64,000 nt of DNA from Siphonodentalium dalli (lineage: Eukaryota > Mollusca > Scaphopoda > Gadilida > Siphonodentaliidae): NCBI GenBank assembly GCA_032622095.1, contig CP136068.1, positions 58,798,025-58,862,024 of the forward strand, written 5' to 3'. Of this stretch, positions 10,961-23,039 are shown piece by piece (the stretch's first letter is position 1; every line of letters begins with the position of its first letter). Made by a program: the position numbers and the translations under genes. The notes below the pieces were generated by a model, which was not told the origin of the DNA, did not search any database, and saw only the letters and a program-made list of their open reading frames with translations.

Positions 10961-12023
10961 CTCTCGGGCTCCAAATAAACGTGCATGCACGTTTATTATT
11001 TCAGGCGGAAAATTCCCCCCTGTACGCTGCTTATTTGGGGCTGCACTTTAATTTATTTTTCAGTAAAATAATTTGTACCAAAAGTGAACCGTCAAATTCA
11101 TCAACAAAGTGAAAGTTATACCACCGTAAAACATGTTTTCACTTCAAATTTAGGGAAACTGTTTGACAGTAATTATAGTCAATACGTCTCTCGCTTGAGA
11201 GGAATTCCCAAAAAATGAAAATAGCAGGGCGAGCCAGGTGTTTACCTCCCCGCATTCATTTGAAAGTGGTCGCATCCGACTAGTAAACCGAGTATCCATT
11301 ACTTTCGCGCATGTGATTGTTAGGATTATCTCATTATCAGGGTGACGCACCATGTTCTTCCAGAATACACATTTCCCCTCCCCGCATGCCATTAAAAGTG
11401 GACCCATCGGTTTCCGATTAAGCCGTGTATTCATGACTTTTGCGCACGTTTTCATCAGGATTATCTCATTATTAGGGGGGACGCACCACGTGCTTACCGG
11501 AATACACATTTTTTTTACGGTGGCAGTGTGGGGCTCCATTTAGGCACCAGATATTTTCGTTTTAATGATCTAAATAAAACGCTCAATACTGCCATAATCC
11601 AACAATTTTATGAGAGGTTAATTTATAAATATTTGGATCATTGAAAGTGTCATAAAATGTTACTTTATAGTTGTGAAGCTTAGTCTATAATTAAAAATGG
11701 ATGTAGAATAAAACATCGGGGCCTCTTTACGCACTGTCTTTATATAGGGGATTTCTGTAAAAATTGTTTCCCCGTGAGAATTCAAACATGGCGACACTTT
11801 TTGTCCAAAAAAAACTAAAATATAATCTTGCGGAGAAGGAAAAGCTTGCCGAGTTATGTATAAAATATAAAAATTTCACATCCTCACTGTTAATTTTATA
11901 AACATTTGCTGGAAATTCCCCCCTGCACTATTATTTGGGTCTGCATGTTTATTAATTTTCAATGAAAGTTCACCCCTGTACTATTAATAATTTGGGTCTG
12001 CACGTTTATTTGGAGCCCGAGAG
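10961..12023. mobile_element. TA-flanked TIR element, 1.06 kb
   Basis: CTCTCGGGCTCCAAATAAAC at the left is exactly mirrored by GTTTATTTGGAGCCCGAGAG at the right, continuing inward as GTGCA/TGCAC. TA lies immediately outside both ends (10959-10960, 12024-12025), as in Tc1/mariner elements. Subterminally, ttcccccctgtac/gctgcttatttggg words repeat near both ends. The interior carries a tandem dimer (11236-11515) but no transposase. Confidence 0.8.
11236..11515. repeat. Tandem dimer, about 136-bp unit
   Basis: Two units share cctccccgcat, aaagtgg, tcatgacttt/tcgcgcatg, aggattatctcattat and cgcaccatgttcttccag/cgcaccacgtgcttaccgg, with both ending at gaatacacat. The dimer lies inside the TA-flanked element. 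Confidence 0.65.
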
Positions 12024-12025
12024 TA

Positions 12026-13900
12026 TGTCTGGCTTTAAAAAATACTCTAAAATTACTAGAAGTAATACTTCGTTCATAAAACGATGTTAAGTTGAGTATT
12101 ATAACAGGCATTGTGAAGATCAAAGTTGCTAACATCAGGAATTTTCCGTCTAATGTTCCGTCAAATTACTGACGTTAGCAACGTTTCAGAAAAGCAAAAT
12201 AAAATCATTTAAAACTCAAAAAATATTGAGGTCCTAGGTCTATTCTTTGTTTCAATGTCTTTGTAATTGACGTTTCCCAACAATTAGCCCAGAGAATGTA
12301 ACTGAACATATTTCTGAAAAACTATTTTTTCGGTAGTTCACTGGTACAGTCATTCAGGCAGTAAAGGGTCACTTTTTATGTTTGCACTGCACCTGTCTGT
12401 ATTCATGAGTGAACATTTAATCAAACTTCATATGTCATTTTGTTCATAAATTCTTGCTCTATCTCACAGTATATGTGATGCTCCTGAATTTTGCTTGTAC
12501 TTTTTAAAATACTTTATCAAAGTTAGCATGAAATTCAGGCAATAAGGGGTCACTTCAGGCAGTAAAGGGTCACTTTTCGTTTGATCTATTTATATCACAA
12601 TTGATATCTTTTCGTCTGTTAGCAAACCACAAATTACATTTTCAACATGTATTTATTCCAATTAAAAGCTTTATATCAAATATGAACTAATTGAGACTCC
12701 ATTTCAGCATCATCAGAATGTAAACAAAACAATTTTCAGATCATCATTGACAACGAACCACAACTATATTCTAGGGGATACTGGTATGTCCGATTATCGG
12801 GGAACCTGATTATATGTTGAAGAACATGATAATTAGCACTGTCAGCATCAATATATGAGATTTGAAGAATTTTGGTTGGCCTGTGGGGTAGGGGTGTACT
12901 AGTATATAAATATGTGTATTTGTTAATGTTGATAGTGAAATTACAATTGTTTCCAACATAACATGGCTCTTTGTACATTTGGTAAAATTCAGGCACAAAT
13001 CATATTTGATAGTGTTATACAGTCTGTACTTGCATGTTTTGGTTAGTTCATAATAAAAACCAACAATACTAGTACCAAGCAGGGTGGCAGCAGTTTGGGT
13101 GGGAAGTCACGAGGGATCAGCTCCATTCTTCTATGCATGGTGTGAAGACAACTGCTATAAACCACTGGAAAGTGGAAATTACCAGAATATGAAGTGACAG
13201 AGAAGAATTTTCGAGCACCTTAATTGGTGCGCTCGCACCAAAATCACAACTTTCATATTTACCAGATCATACTTAATTTCATCCATTGAATCAACACACC
13301 ACTTAGTTATATATAGACCACTATATACCAAAACCTTCAGCTGTGACTCGGTGTGTTACTAACAGGCATCCCAATCATGCCAATGATCCCATTATATTAG
13401 GGATCCCGAGTGGTTCAGTCATAAGATGCATCTGATTGTATTGTCTTGAGTCACCTCGAGTGGCAAAGTTGATTTTATTGCCTATAATTTATTTAATTAC
13501 ATACCAGTAGGTGTAACTCATATAAAATTTTGTCAGTGACTTACTGACGCTGAATAGTTATTTTCAGACAGTATGTGTTGTGGACCTGTGGTTTCAAAAC
13601 GACACACATACAAAACTGACAACTTACATGTATATATTCATTTGGCCTATTAACTGTTGATACGATCAAAAATAGCAAAGCTGATATACCCATTTCATGC
13701 ATGTGCAGTAGTAACCAGTACCAAATATGATAGACAAATACATATAGCAGCACATTAAAGCTAGTCCGTTTATCGCTTTATTGGTGGATCACGATTCAAA
13801 CAATTTAGATTACATTTGTATTCATCATATACATTGAGATCCTGAAAAAAACAAAGGTAAACATTTCAACTAGACCAAGGATGTCGCGAATGACAATTAA
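12026..13900. other. Non-coding stretch with a recurring 20-bp word
   Basis: The word TTCAGGCAGTAAAGGGTCAC occurs at 12353-12372 and 12553-12572, with a variant at 12533-12552 (aattcaggcaataagg ggtc). It returns as complement at about 16613-16651. No gene is seen. The short frames at 12736-13000 and 13541-13753 have no recognisable motif. Confidence 0.45.
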
Positions 13901-14700
13901 TGGGAGTTGGGTTTGTATACTAAGTACCCAGGTTAACCAAGCACCCCCCTCAGGTGTGAGTTAATTTGGAAATTACGCACCCCATTCCACTGTAATCGAC
14001 CTGCCAGCTAGCACTGCACAACCTGCCTGGATTCATCCCTCTCAGGGCTTATAATATAACGAAGGTTTTTTCTAAAAGATATGTTCTACAGGCACTACTA
14101 TTACAGCAATTGTATGGCACGCAAACCAATGATTAACTGATTGCATTGTATAAGTACCAGTAGATAGATTTATAATAACAATAGAACACTTGAAATTGGG
14201 AAATTATCATTTGGTATATGTATTTTTTCTTTAGTTTTTGGTATCCTCTGGGAGGAATATGATTATGTGGCTCGGGTGGAGGTCTCCATTGGGTGTATAC
14301 ACATTAGAATATTCATCAGCACCACCCCTTAAGTGAGAGCAACATCCCAAATCCAGGTAATTCTATTTGCACGCCCTTGCATCCCACCACAGGAACATGG
14401 CGACATCGATTGATGGTTTGTGTGGTGTCTACCCAGTACCGACCCCCACCCCAACTTTGGTAAAAATTTTCAACAGTAAGAAATATCAAAAATAAACGTA
14501 TGTTGAAATTTTGGTCTGAAATGTCAATCAATTGGAAAATTTTCCAACCTTAGGGGTGGGGGGGGGGGCGGGGTGTCAGGTTCTAAATTTCCCACAGTTG
14601 GAAAGTTTTAGGTACCTGGCCAGTCGGAAATGTCCAATCCACTATTGGAAATTTCAAGGTGGACACCCCAAACCGGGACCCTCTGGCCACATCCCTGCCC
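13901..14700. repeat. Fragments resembling the Harbinger-like family
   Basis: Around 14330-14560, minus-strand words such as gtgcaaatagaattacctgg followed by atttgggatgttgctc, and paired ttggaaattttcc motifs, resemble the interior of the elements at 32489-33712 and 59566-60758. Similar wording lies at 22482-22740. The copies are old and truncated, and the ends cannot be set. Confidence 0.35.
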
Positions 14701-15095
14701 CCACAAAACCCCATATGCAAGGGCGGATCTACCATCTGGCGCCCTCGGCGCGCGCCCCCCCCTTTTTTTTTCGCCAGAGCAAGGAATATTTGGACGTGTC
14801 CGGGCGCTATTCGTCTCTGAGCGAGTTTATTGCTAACATACATGCAAATATATACAACAGTTTACATGTTTTACATTAATCTGACTCGAGTACAATTATT
14901 TCAACTGTGAATGGATGTATATCCATGCAAGGGCTAAACCAACATCCCGCGCGACGTGGGCGCGCCCCGCGTGGAATATTTTCGCCATGCAGAGCAAAAT
15001 AATTCTGTCCACATTTTATTTCTGGGCGTCGGAAAATATCTGGCCAGGCGCCAAGTTTTAGGCGCCATAAGTTTTTATATAAACATAGATATAGC
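14700..15095. other. GC-rich island in AT-rich DNA
   Basis: The block is rich in gcgcc/ggcgc words, with a C8-T9 tract at 14754-14770. The phrase atgcaaggg occurs at 14716 and 14925, each time followed by a gcgcgcccc block and an agagcaa word, suggesting two diverged copies of a roughly 210-bp repeat. Confidence 0.4.
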
Positions 15096-15321
15096 AATTC
15101 TAACTGTGGTGTCAAAATGTCAATTCCATCTATATATACATGTACATGTAGCAATAGAAATGAGATGGCTACACTTTGGGATAAGCCTATAGTATACAAT
15201 GTATATATAGTCTGAGCATTCGATAGTACGGAGGTTGTACTATCGAACTTCAAACCATCGAACAGCATTATATCGTCGTAAAGAAATTATATATAGGCCT
15301 ACGCCATACTACGGTATACTA

Positions 15322-15434
15322 TTAAGGTCCCAATCGTCCTGCCCCAAGGTCCCAATCGTACAAGGACCCAAATCGACCAAGGTCCCAATCGCACAAGGTC
15401 CCAATTAATCGTCCAGCAAGGTCCCAATTGTCCG
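15322..15434. repeat. Minisatellite of AAGGTCCCAAT units
   Basis: Six or seven imperfect units of (c)aaggtcccaatcgt(c/a)c, 16-27 bp each, lie in direct orientation. Confidence 0.8.
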
Positions 15435-15709
15435 ACAATCGTAGTATTTTGTGATGCACATGTACCCAGTCCTGATGTATAGTATAATATCGATACACCA
15501 TTGATCGGAGTAAATTTAATTATCACTAGCTCCATATAAGCTACATAAACTGAGATTTATGTTTTATGTGTGCATACCCAGATTGGAACATATCAAATTT
15601 ATATATGTAACTCAATATTATTCATTTTCTAGTTATTTTAATATCAGTATCCGATTGATTTTTCAATGGGCACATGACACAGCAAAACGTGTCGTTTTGA
15701 ATGTAGGAT

Positions 15710-15895
15710 CCAAAAAAAAATCCCGGGGGAGGTCGCCCGTGCCCCCATCTACCACAGGGGGGGGGGGGGGGGGGGGTCCCTCTTGTGCTCTCCCCCGATC
15801 GCCGCTTTGCGGCTCGGATGATGCTATGCCTATATTAATGGCGCCCCCCCCCTTTTCAAAATTCCTGGATCCGCCCCTGCATATGGGTGGGTAAA
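15710..15895. repeat. G/C homopolymer-rich transposon fragment
   Basis: An A9 run, a G20 run (15758-15777) and a C9 run lie within 130 bp. The right edge reads ggatccgcccctgcatatgg, and the complementary phrase occurs at 14710-14730 (catatgcaagggcggatc). This suggests mobile-element termini in opposite orientation. Homopolymer lengths in the assembly may be unreliable. Confidence 0.45.
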
Positions 15896-16656
15896 TGGCT
15901 TGAATTTTCCAAAAGTTTCCTTTGGAAATATCAGAATAATTTCAACTTATATTACGTCAGTAAATATAATGAAATCTCCAACAAATTGAACAATTGAACA
16001 GATTTGACAAAATTTAGTTGTGGTGTAAACACCCTCCCCAATCCCCATCAAACCCACCCACCAACCAATATTCGCCACGTCCCTGCATGTGTATAGTGCT
16101 ATGAGCGTACGGTAAATTGGACTATTGTAACTAGTTTTTATTATTTTCAAGGCATGCCAATCATTGGAATTCAATTGACATGTTTGCATGTATTAGAATT
16201 TCAGTTCGTGCTTGCACGAGCGATCGAATGTCAACAAAAGCACGTGACCCGTTATTGACAACGGAAGTGGGTCGAAACAAATTATATTTGTTCACAATAA
16301 AACACATTTAACTTTTTTGTGGGTTTGGGAGTTGAAAAAGCAATAATTTGTTAATATTTTACAGTACTTACTTCGGATGTATTTTATTCCGGTTTATATT
16401 GCCAGTCGCCGATCCAAAACTTGACATATTTTATTGACCTACTTTCCGATGCATTTTCACCGGCCGTCAGAAAGAATGAATTAAATCGGAAATTGCCGTC
16501 ATAACTTGCCACAATTTGCACAGGATGTCCAAAACATATTCATTCTCAAGAATCAATAGGATTTTGGGAGATCAAGTGCATCTCCGGCTTTTGCCACGAC
16601 GATAAACAGCAACTGACCCGTTACTGCCTGTGACCCGTTACTGCCTGAATGACTGT

Positions 16657-16706
16657 ACACATTTTCGTGGAATCTGCCATAACAGTCAGTGATTCCAACT
16701 TCTGTG
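16657..16706. mobile_element. Inverted-repeat end, empty-site copy (partner at 9840)
   Basis: Exact or near-exact reverse complement of 9840-9868 plus 9951-9966, without the palindromic insertion. If the two are ends of one element it would span 9840-16706. No matching target duplication was found, so they may be separate copies. Confidence 0.55.
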
Positions 16707-17716
16707 CTCACAGGGTATGATATTACAATTAACAAAACAAGTGTATAATAAACAGTGCAAAATAAGAACGAATCAAATTTATGCAACAATCGAAACAAAA
16801 ACAAATATAGAATAAAAATACAGAAACCTTTGCACGTTCGCTTCATTAAAATCACATGACTGTCATGTGATATTTAGTGTCAGGTACCCAGGGTCGTTAT
16901 TTCGTGGGAAAATCTGGCTTCAGATTACGGATTAGACCCAATCGCAACTTCTCGGTTTATCGTTCTTGCGAAATAGTTATTATTTGCGTACGGAAATCAC
17001 CGAGGTTTGCCGATTTGGATTAGACCCCGTACGACGTGGTTCGGTAAACGAACAGAGTAGAATCAGTAAACGAACAGACCGCAATCGTACACCTAATCTA
17101 GGGTAGCGGGGTAATGTCGCAAGAGCTATACTCGTCCTTGACCTCAATAAATGGTATACTCGTAGAGCGTGCATCTATAATCTCAAATCGACTAAATTCG
17201 ACTCGCATGTGCAATTTGACTTATTATAGGCCTATATCAAGATGTTCCACCCACTTTGGTGTTCTAGAAACCACCCGAAAAGACCCGTTATTAGTTGAAT
17301 ATAACGTGACTGCATATTCTGAGGTGAAGGTTAGACCCGATGGCACTAGAAATGTATTTCATGAATTCATCATTTCTAGTGCCGCACGGCCTGCCATACC
17401 ATGTGTAGAACTATCTATTTCACAACATTTTTCATCTAAACAATGAATGCTAGCCTTATTACCTCACCATATATTTTCAGTCGGTACTCCCCGCCACAAG
17501 TTGACGCCAAAAGTTCCCTGTGTCGGTGTATCTAAATCCTTTAATCGGACATTTCTAAACTGTCGAATATTGGTGACCTGGATAAGTCGTCCATCCTCAC
17601 GTTCTTGTTGACATTTTACACAAGGCCACGTGCTCGGAAGAACTACTTGGTAATTTACTACGTCCGGTTTGGCCTATGGTCCATTTCACGAATAACTATT
17701 GACTGTTGTGTTCAAG

Positions 17717-18340
17717 CTGCAGACAGAGTTCAGTCTCCGCTCCAAGAGAAGTCTTAACGCTGCACGTGTATTTTTTTAAATAAAATATTTTTTTACAGAA
17801 GTGTTTTGTCAGTTACAATTCATTCTGGCTTGACCTAGACCATTTTCAAACGAATATGGACATTTATGTTTCTCAGAATAATGCAGAATTAGCTGTAACC
17901 TACACAAATCTAAAATAAATATGTATATAGGAGGTATCAAATTTGCTTCTAAAATAAATAAATACGACATTGCTTCACATTCCATGTAGGTGCTGGCAGG
18001 GTAAGTCCTGTGCATATAGGAGACTGAACTCAGGATGGAGCTTATGTTGCGTTCTGTGACGGAAAGTATCCAAACACAGCGATCTGTATAAATGACGAAA
18101 TAGGCCTACCAAAAACTGAAAAGTTTTCGCGATCGCCGCACTGTTTTTTTTAGATTTACGCTCGCTATATGTCAACAAAACTCAAATAAAATCACGTCAT
18201 GTTGCATTATTATGGTTTAATTCTTCATTATACAGCACAAAACATGCTTTAAGTGTCATTTTCCGCCTTAGTTTTCTCCAACTTGGTTCTGCTTGGTATT
18301 TCTACGCACACCTGCTTATCGTCGGCATGCATTTACTATG
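17717..18340. other. Spacer of the inverted repeat, nothing recognised
   Basis: The minus-strand frames at 17809-18178 have no conserved motif. Short complementary words (gagttcagtctcc at 17727 and ggagactgaactc at 18018) could form a local stem of about 300 bp. Confidence 0.35.
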
Positions 18341-18665
18341 GCTGAAGGGGTCACTCTCACCAAAAAAAGTGCTGAAGGGTACACAGGGTTTGAAAATATG
18401 CTGAAGGGTACACATGATTTGTGACCGGCACGAACACCATTACTTAAATTGTGTTTATGAAAGTCTGGCGCCCATTAGCAGTTTGTTTTCAGTACATTTT
18501 AATATTCATTGGAATGTAAACAATTATTTTCTAACAGAAATCATGGCAGATACGAAAACTGAATGCCTTTAGAACGACATTTCAAACACTGTGTACCCTT
18601 CAGCACATTTTGAAAATCCTGTGGACCCTTCGGCACTTTTTTTTGGTGAGAGTGACCCCTTCAGC
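18341..18665. mobile_element. MITE, GCTGAAGGGGTCAC family, copy 1
   Basis: TIRs GCTGAAGGGGTCACTCTCAC and GTGAGAGTGACCCCTTCAGC are followed inward by aagtgctgaagggtacac on each side. The interior (gaacaccattacttaaattg; cagtttgttttcagtacatt; ggaatgtaaacaattatttt) is found again, reversed, in the copy at 50845-51165. Confidence 0.85.
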
Positions 18666-19500
18666 TTTACGCTGGGATATTTAGAACGGGTCTATAAAAC
18701 TAATTAGGCTATAACTTTGTTATCTTTCATATTTTCCGTGAAATTTCAAATATGTGCCAGGGACATATATCCCGTCCGGAATGTGCATAAACATTTCCAG
18801 TTTGTCATCGTATTTTTATTTATTTTATGCGACAAAATTGTCGTAAATGTCAGAAAACCAAACTGACCAGTCTATGTTTTGCGTTATGAGCTAACGCTCG
18901 ATGAACATCTATATATAGTTCTATTGAGATTTTTTTACGTCCTTTTATACCCCATAATCACTAAAATGAGATGTCTCTCACCCACCACACGATTTGTTAA
19001 AAGTGAAATTATAAGAAGTGAGATTGTTTTATCGGTTAGCAGATACATTTCCGGATAAAACGGAGTGATCTTCATATCTCGTATATTCAGGAGATGCATC
19101 TTTCAATGATATATGTAATTTTTGTTTTTGCTGATTCAAAATATCAAAAATCGACATCCCTGTACCCCGTCATTACCGTCACGCGAAAATTTGAAGCTAT
19201 TAAAGTTGTCCGTTTGTTACACAAAAATGAAACTTATAGATTTATATCAATGTTCCATGCTTGTGTCGAATAGAAACCAGGTCCACATTTGTCAAGTGCG
19301 TGGATAAATGATGATGACACTTACTCCGCTTATTTCTCGGCCAGAAATATGTGTTTTGAACTTTTGATAACAATTTATTTGAGACAAAAACTGCTGCGGG
19401 CATGTCAGTCGGTGTGAACTTATCAGTCGCTGGGCATCGTTCAATAAGATCTAGTGATCGTTCCTTCGTCCATTTTGATGACTTAAATATTCCGGGTAGG
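18666..19500. other. Spacer of the inverted repeat, nothing recognised
   Basis: AT-rich sequence without recognised genes or repeats. The short frame at 19122-19307 has no motif. Confidence 0.35.
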
Positions 19501-20371
19501 GTTCTCTATTCCGAAGGTTCGCTATTCCGAAGGTTCACTAATCCGAAGGTTCACTAATCCGAAGGTTCACCAATCCGAAGGTTCACTATTCCGAAGGTTC
19601 GCTATTCCGAAGGTTTTCTATTATGGGAGTTTTTAGCCAGAAATGAATCAAAATTTGCCCCCCCCCGTTCATTTATACACCCCAATCTAATATCTAATTT
19701 GTCCCAGATGTCGGTTATTAATAGCAAGAAGACAGTATCAGTTTATCATTTTAATATTATAGAAAGTTGAAAACACAATGACTGAAATAAACTACGAGTT
19801 AGAGATGCATTCTACCCGAACTGGCAATCTGTACTTGAAAGAAACATCAACATTAAAATCAATACAAAGTCAGAATTGCAGTCAGGACCATTCAGTGGTA
19901 TTCTGCTATACAGTAAGTTATAGCGCTCCAGTATTGATTGACCGTAAGAGCCACACTGTTATAGTCCGCCTTTAGCATTTGGGACATTATATTAATCAAA
20001 ATAACTCATATGTAAATCATTTATAAATCAGATGATTTATTGAAGTTATGTCTACGTAAAATAACACTTCCTAAAACGACATATATGTTGTTTTAGTCCT
20101 CAGCCGATAGACGACATATATGTCGTTCTACTCGCCAAATATAAAAGGGTTAAATCTCAAGGAAACCCACGAAAACAAAAATCACATTAATTTTTTTAGT
20201 GTTTTAAGTTATTTCCTTCATAAAAAGAGTCTTCGTACTAAAGAACCCTCTCAATACTTTAGAATATAGAATTAACTTTTAAAATAACAAAAACCTTCGG
20301 AATAGCGAACCTTCGGAATAGTGAACCTTCGGATTAGTGAACCTTCGGAATAGCGAACCTTCGGAATAGAG
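19501..20371. mobile_element. Foldback element with tandem-repeat termini
   Basis: The left end is an array of seven 16-17 bp units, (G)GTTC(A/G)CTATTCCGAA with AATCC variants (19501-19615). The right end (20292-20371) is five units of the complement, TTCGGAATAGCGAACC. Inverted arrays of short repeats are the hallmark of foldback-type elements. The interior of about 675 bp is non-coding, with a repeated acgacatatatgtcgtt word (20077-20131). It is nested inside the 17.1-21.7 kb inverted repeat. Confidence 0.82.
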
Positions 20372-20639
20372 ACATGTTCCCAAATATTCCATTGTCCGAT
20401 ATAACAACAAATTTGTCGAAAATGTCCAATTTAATGTCAGTTTGCATACCAAGCCAATAAAAAGAAACAAAATACGATGAATACGTATAGGTATCATGTC
20501 GATGACACATGCATGCAGCCATGGCGATTGACGAACATCTACAAAGCCACATACCAAAAAATGAGATTTTGTATGTAGGCCTTCCTAGCTATAGATATGC
20601 AGGTAAATCTTCAAGGCCTACATAATTACTAACATTTAA

Positions 20640-21119
20640 AGGTACTCAACCCGATAAAACTCCTCTCAATTACTATTTCAATGGCTTCGGGGGTCAAAAA
20701 TATTTGATTCGAGTCGAGGAAGTCACCCATCAAAGCTCAGATTTGTTAGATATCGATTTTAGAAATCTATTATTTTTCATTATCGGGAATTGTTTCTGGC
20801 CCAGAAGACAGTAAAAAATTCGTTGTTATTACCCACTTGATCATAGAGTTATCCATCCTTGTCTGTTTGAATATAATTTTGGCGTAAAATCTCGAGCATG
20901 TTACCAAATTGACGGCAGTTATTGGTACTCATCTCGAGAACATAAGAATTTTCAAAAATCAATATCTAATAACTCTGAGCTTTGTTTGATGGGTTCCTCG
21001 ACTCGAATCAAATATTTTTTACCCCCAAAGCCAAAGAAATAGTAATATAGGACCCTCTGATCGGATTGTTGTTGTTGGAATCTGTTGAGATGGGGACCCT
21101 CTTTACGGGTTGAGTACCT
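20640..21119. mobile_element. TTAA-flanked MITE, AGGTACTCAACCCG family, copy 1
   Basis: TIRs AGGTACTCAACCCG...CGGGTTGAGTACCT are bounded by TTAA on both sides (20636-20639, 21120-21123), the piggyBac-type target. A second, inner inverted pair (tttgattcgagtcgagg and cctcgactcgaatcaaa) lies 45-60 bp in. It is non-coding, with a gttgttgttgg word near the right end. Near-identical copies lie at 30254-30728 and 37493-37962. Confidence 0.9.
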
Positions 21120-21654
21120 TTAACACTATGCTGTAATAGTATATACACAAGACAGAAGTTATATTGTTCGCTTGGTTCAACTAGGATGTTTCATTATATT
21201 ACACACTCACACCGTTGTAATGGTTTGCTAACAATAAAATCTTGAAATCAGTTAACGGTTATTCGTGAAATGGACTATAGGCCAAACCGGACGTAGTAAA
21301 TTACCCAGTAGTTCTTCCGAGCACGTGGCCTTGTGTAAAATGTCAACAAGAACGTGCGGATGGACGACTTATCCAGGTCACCAATATTCGACAGTTTAGA
21401 AATGTCCGATTAAAGGATTTAGATACACCGACACAGGGAACTTTTGGCGTCAACTTGTGGCGGGGAGTACCGACTGAAAATATATGGTGAGGTAATAAGG
21501 CTAGCATTCATTGTTTAGATGAAAAATGTTGTGAAATAGATAGTTCTACACAGGGTATGGCAGGCCGTGCGGCACTAGAAATGATGAATTCATGAAATAC
21601 ATTTCTAGTGCCATCGGGTCTAGTGAAGGTCGATTATAGCTCTTGCGACATTAC

Positions 21655-22480
21655 CTCTCCACCGTAATATGGATTCAGATTCTGATTTCGATTGCGGACT
21701 CAAACGTTCATAATGTAAACAAACCGAGATTTCGCTACCTCTCAGTTTAAAAAGTTAATAAAAACACAATAAAACATAAGAATCCGTCCCTTGTGTACAA
21801 ATTATTGCATAATATAAACGACCTATATCAAAGAATTTTAAATGCGGAGACAAATTTGTGTTATCGAGTGTAAACGGGGATAATATTACTGAAATATTAG
21901 CCAAATAATAATGTTATTGACTCAACGCTGGGGGAGCACTTAGGTTGATGGCGAACTTGAAGCAAATCATTGTCACTTTCATCGTGTTCATTTCATAATT
22001 CCATCCATAAAATACCGCCCGAACGCATGTCGATTTCAAATTCGGCGGATACGTCACCATTGACCGAATTAACGTGAACCTGCAATGGATAGGCCCATGT
22101 CTTCTGCTTTGTTCGTTATTATATGTTCCTTCTTATTCAAGAAATAGTAGGATTATATGATATCGATGGATTATCAGATAAACGTATGTACTAATTAGTC
22201 TTATAGCAATTTCATATTTAAAATGTTTTATTTCGTTAAATGCAGTCGTTTTGCACAATAGTCTCCGTATAGTGCAGAAACACAGGCATTTTTGGCCAAC
22301 GTGCTACATGTACAATAGTTGGAAAATAAAGCTTTGTCCATGAAGCTAATGTTGTGGTCTTGTGATCGCACGCACGCGTGAACTGCATCACCCAATGCAC
22401 AAACACAAATGTAAAGCTTATTCTAGGATCTCAGGGCTACATAGTGGAAATGTCTGTCAATTTATTGATTAAGTACCCAC
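21655..22480. other. Non-coding stretch, nothing recognised
   Basis: Moderately CpG-containing sequence between 21655 and 22100 with no open frame of note. No repeats were identified. Confidence 0.35.
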
Positions 22481-22481
22481 A

Positions 22482-22740
22482 CGTACAAATTCTAGGGACG
22501 TGGCTAGAGGTTTCCCATGGGAGTGCTCCATCAACATCAAACTCACAGGTTCGCAGAATTCCATTTGCACTCCCTTGGAAATATCCAACCTGACACACCC
22601 TAAGATTGGAAAATTACCAACTTTATCTGGTTGAAAAATCAAACAATGAGAATAATTCCAATCTATATATGGTGTCAAATTAATGTCCAACTAATGTTGT
22701 GTCAGGCATGAAATTTCCAACTGCTGGAAATGTACCAAAG
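22482..22740. repeat. Old fragment of the Harbinger-like family
   Basis: The words agggacgtggctag, tccatttgcactccc and ttggaaaattaccaac resemble the minus-strand interior of the elements at 32489 and 59566, and the fragment at 14330-14560. It is truncated and diverged. Confidence 0.35.
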
Positions 22741-23039
22741 TTTAGTTTAAACATATTTATTTGTCACATTTAGATAACACATATATAACACATACATTTG
22801 TTTATATAGGCAATGGGATTGGATGACAAGTGCTGACTCACTGAAGGATATCCCATCTCCCATATGTTATTACATGTACACTGAAAAATAAATAATTAGT
22901 AATGGCAAAGCAACAATGTCATGACTACCAAAACAAGTTGAACATATATAACAGATCACCGGTCTCCCCCCCCCCCCTCCCCGAGTTAGTCATAAGTTTG
23001 TATGCTCTTTTTCGATTTGGCCGCTGCACTACCAGAGTT

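Larger units (their letters stand above)
17111..21654. repeat. 4.5-kb unit bounded by long inverted repeats
   Basis: The left arm 17332-17716 pairs with the right arm 21241-21622 as inverted copies of about 385 bp with very few differences. A distal block, gtaatgtcgcaagagctata (17111-17130), pairs exactly with 21635-21654. The left arm carries about 200 bp (17136-17331) missing on the right. The arms include gtactccccgccacaagttg, ggacatttctaaactgtcg and gcacggcctgccatacc. The 3.5-kb spacer contains three independent elements. No transposase frame and no clear target duplication are seen. Confidence 0.85.

Noticed and set aside
15322-15434. CRISPR-like array of short repeats
   Set aside because: Units are contiguous and imperfect without unique spacers; the setting is an animal genome. 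It is a minisatellite.
9840-16706. Single 6.9-kb transposon bounded by the inverted blocks
   Set aside because: Only about 50 bp of inverted match and no matching flanking duplication. More likely two fragments of a dispersed family.
17809-18178. Coding frames inside the 17.1-21.7 kb inverted repeat as its transposase
   Set aside because: Two short overlapping frames (under 70 codons) with no catalytic or DNA-binding motif.
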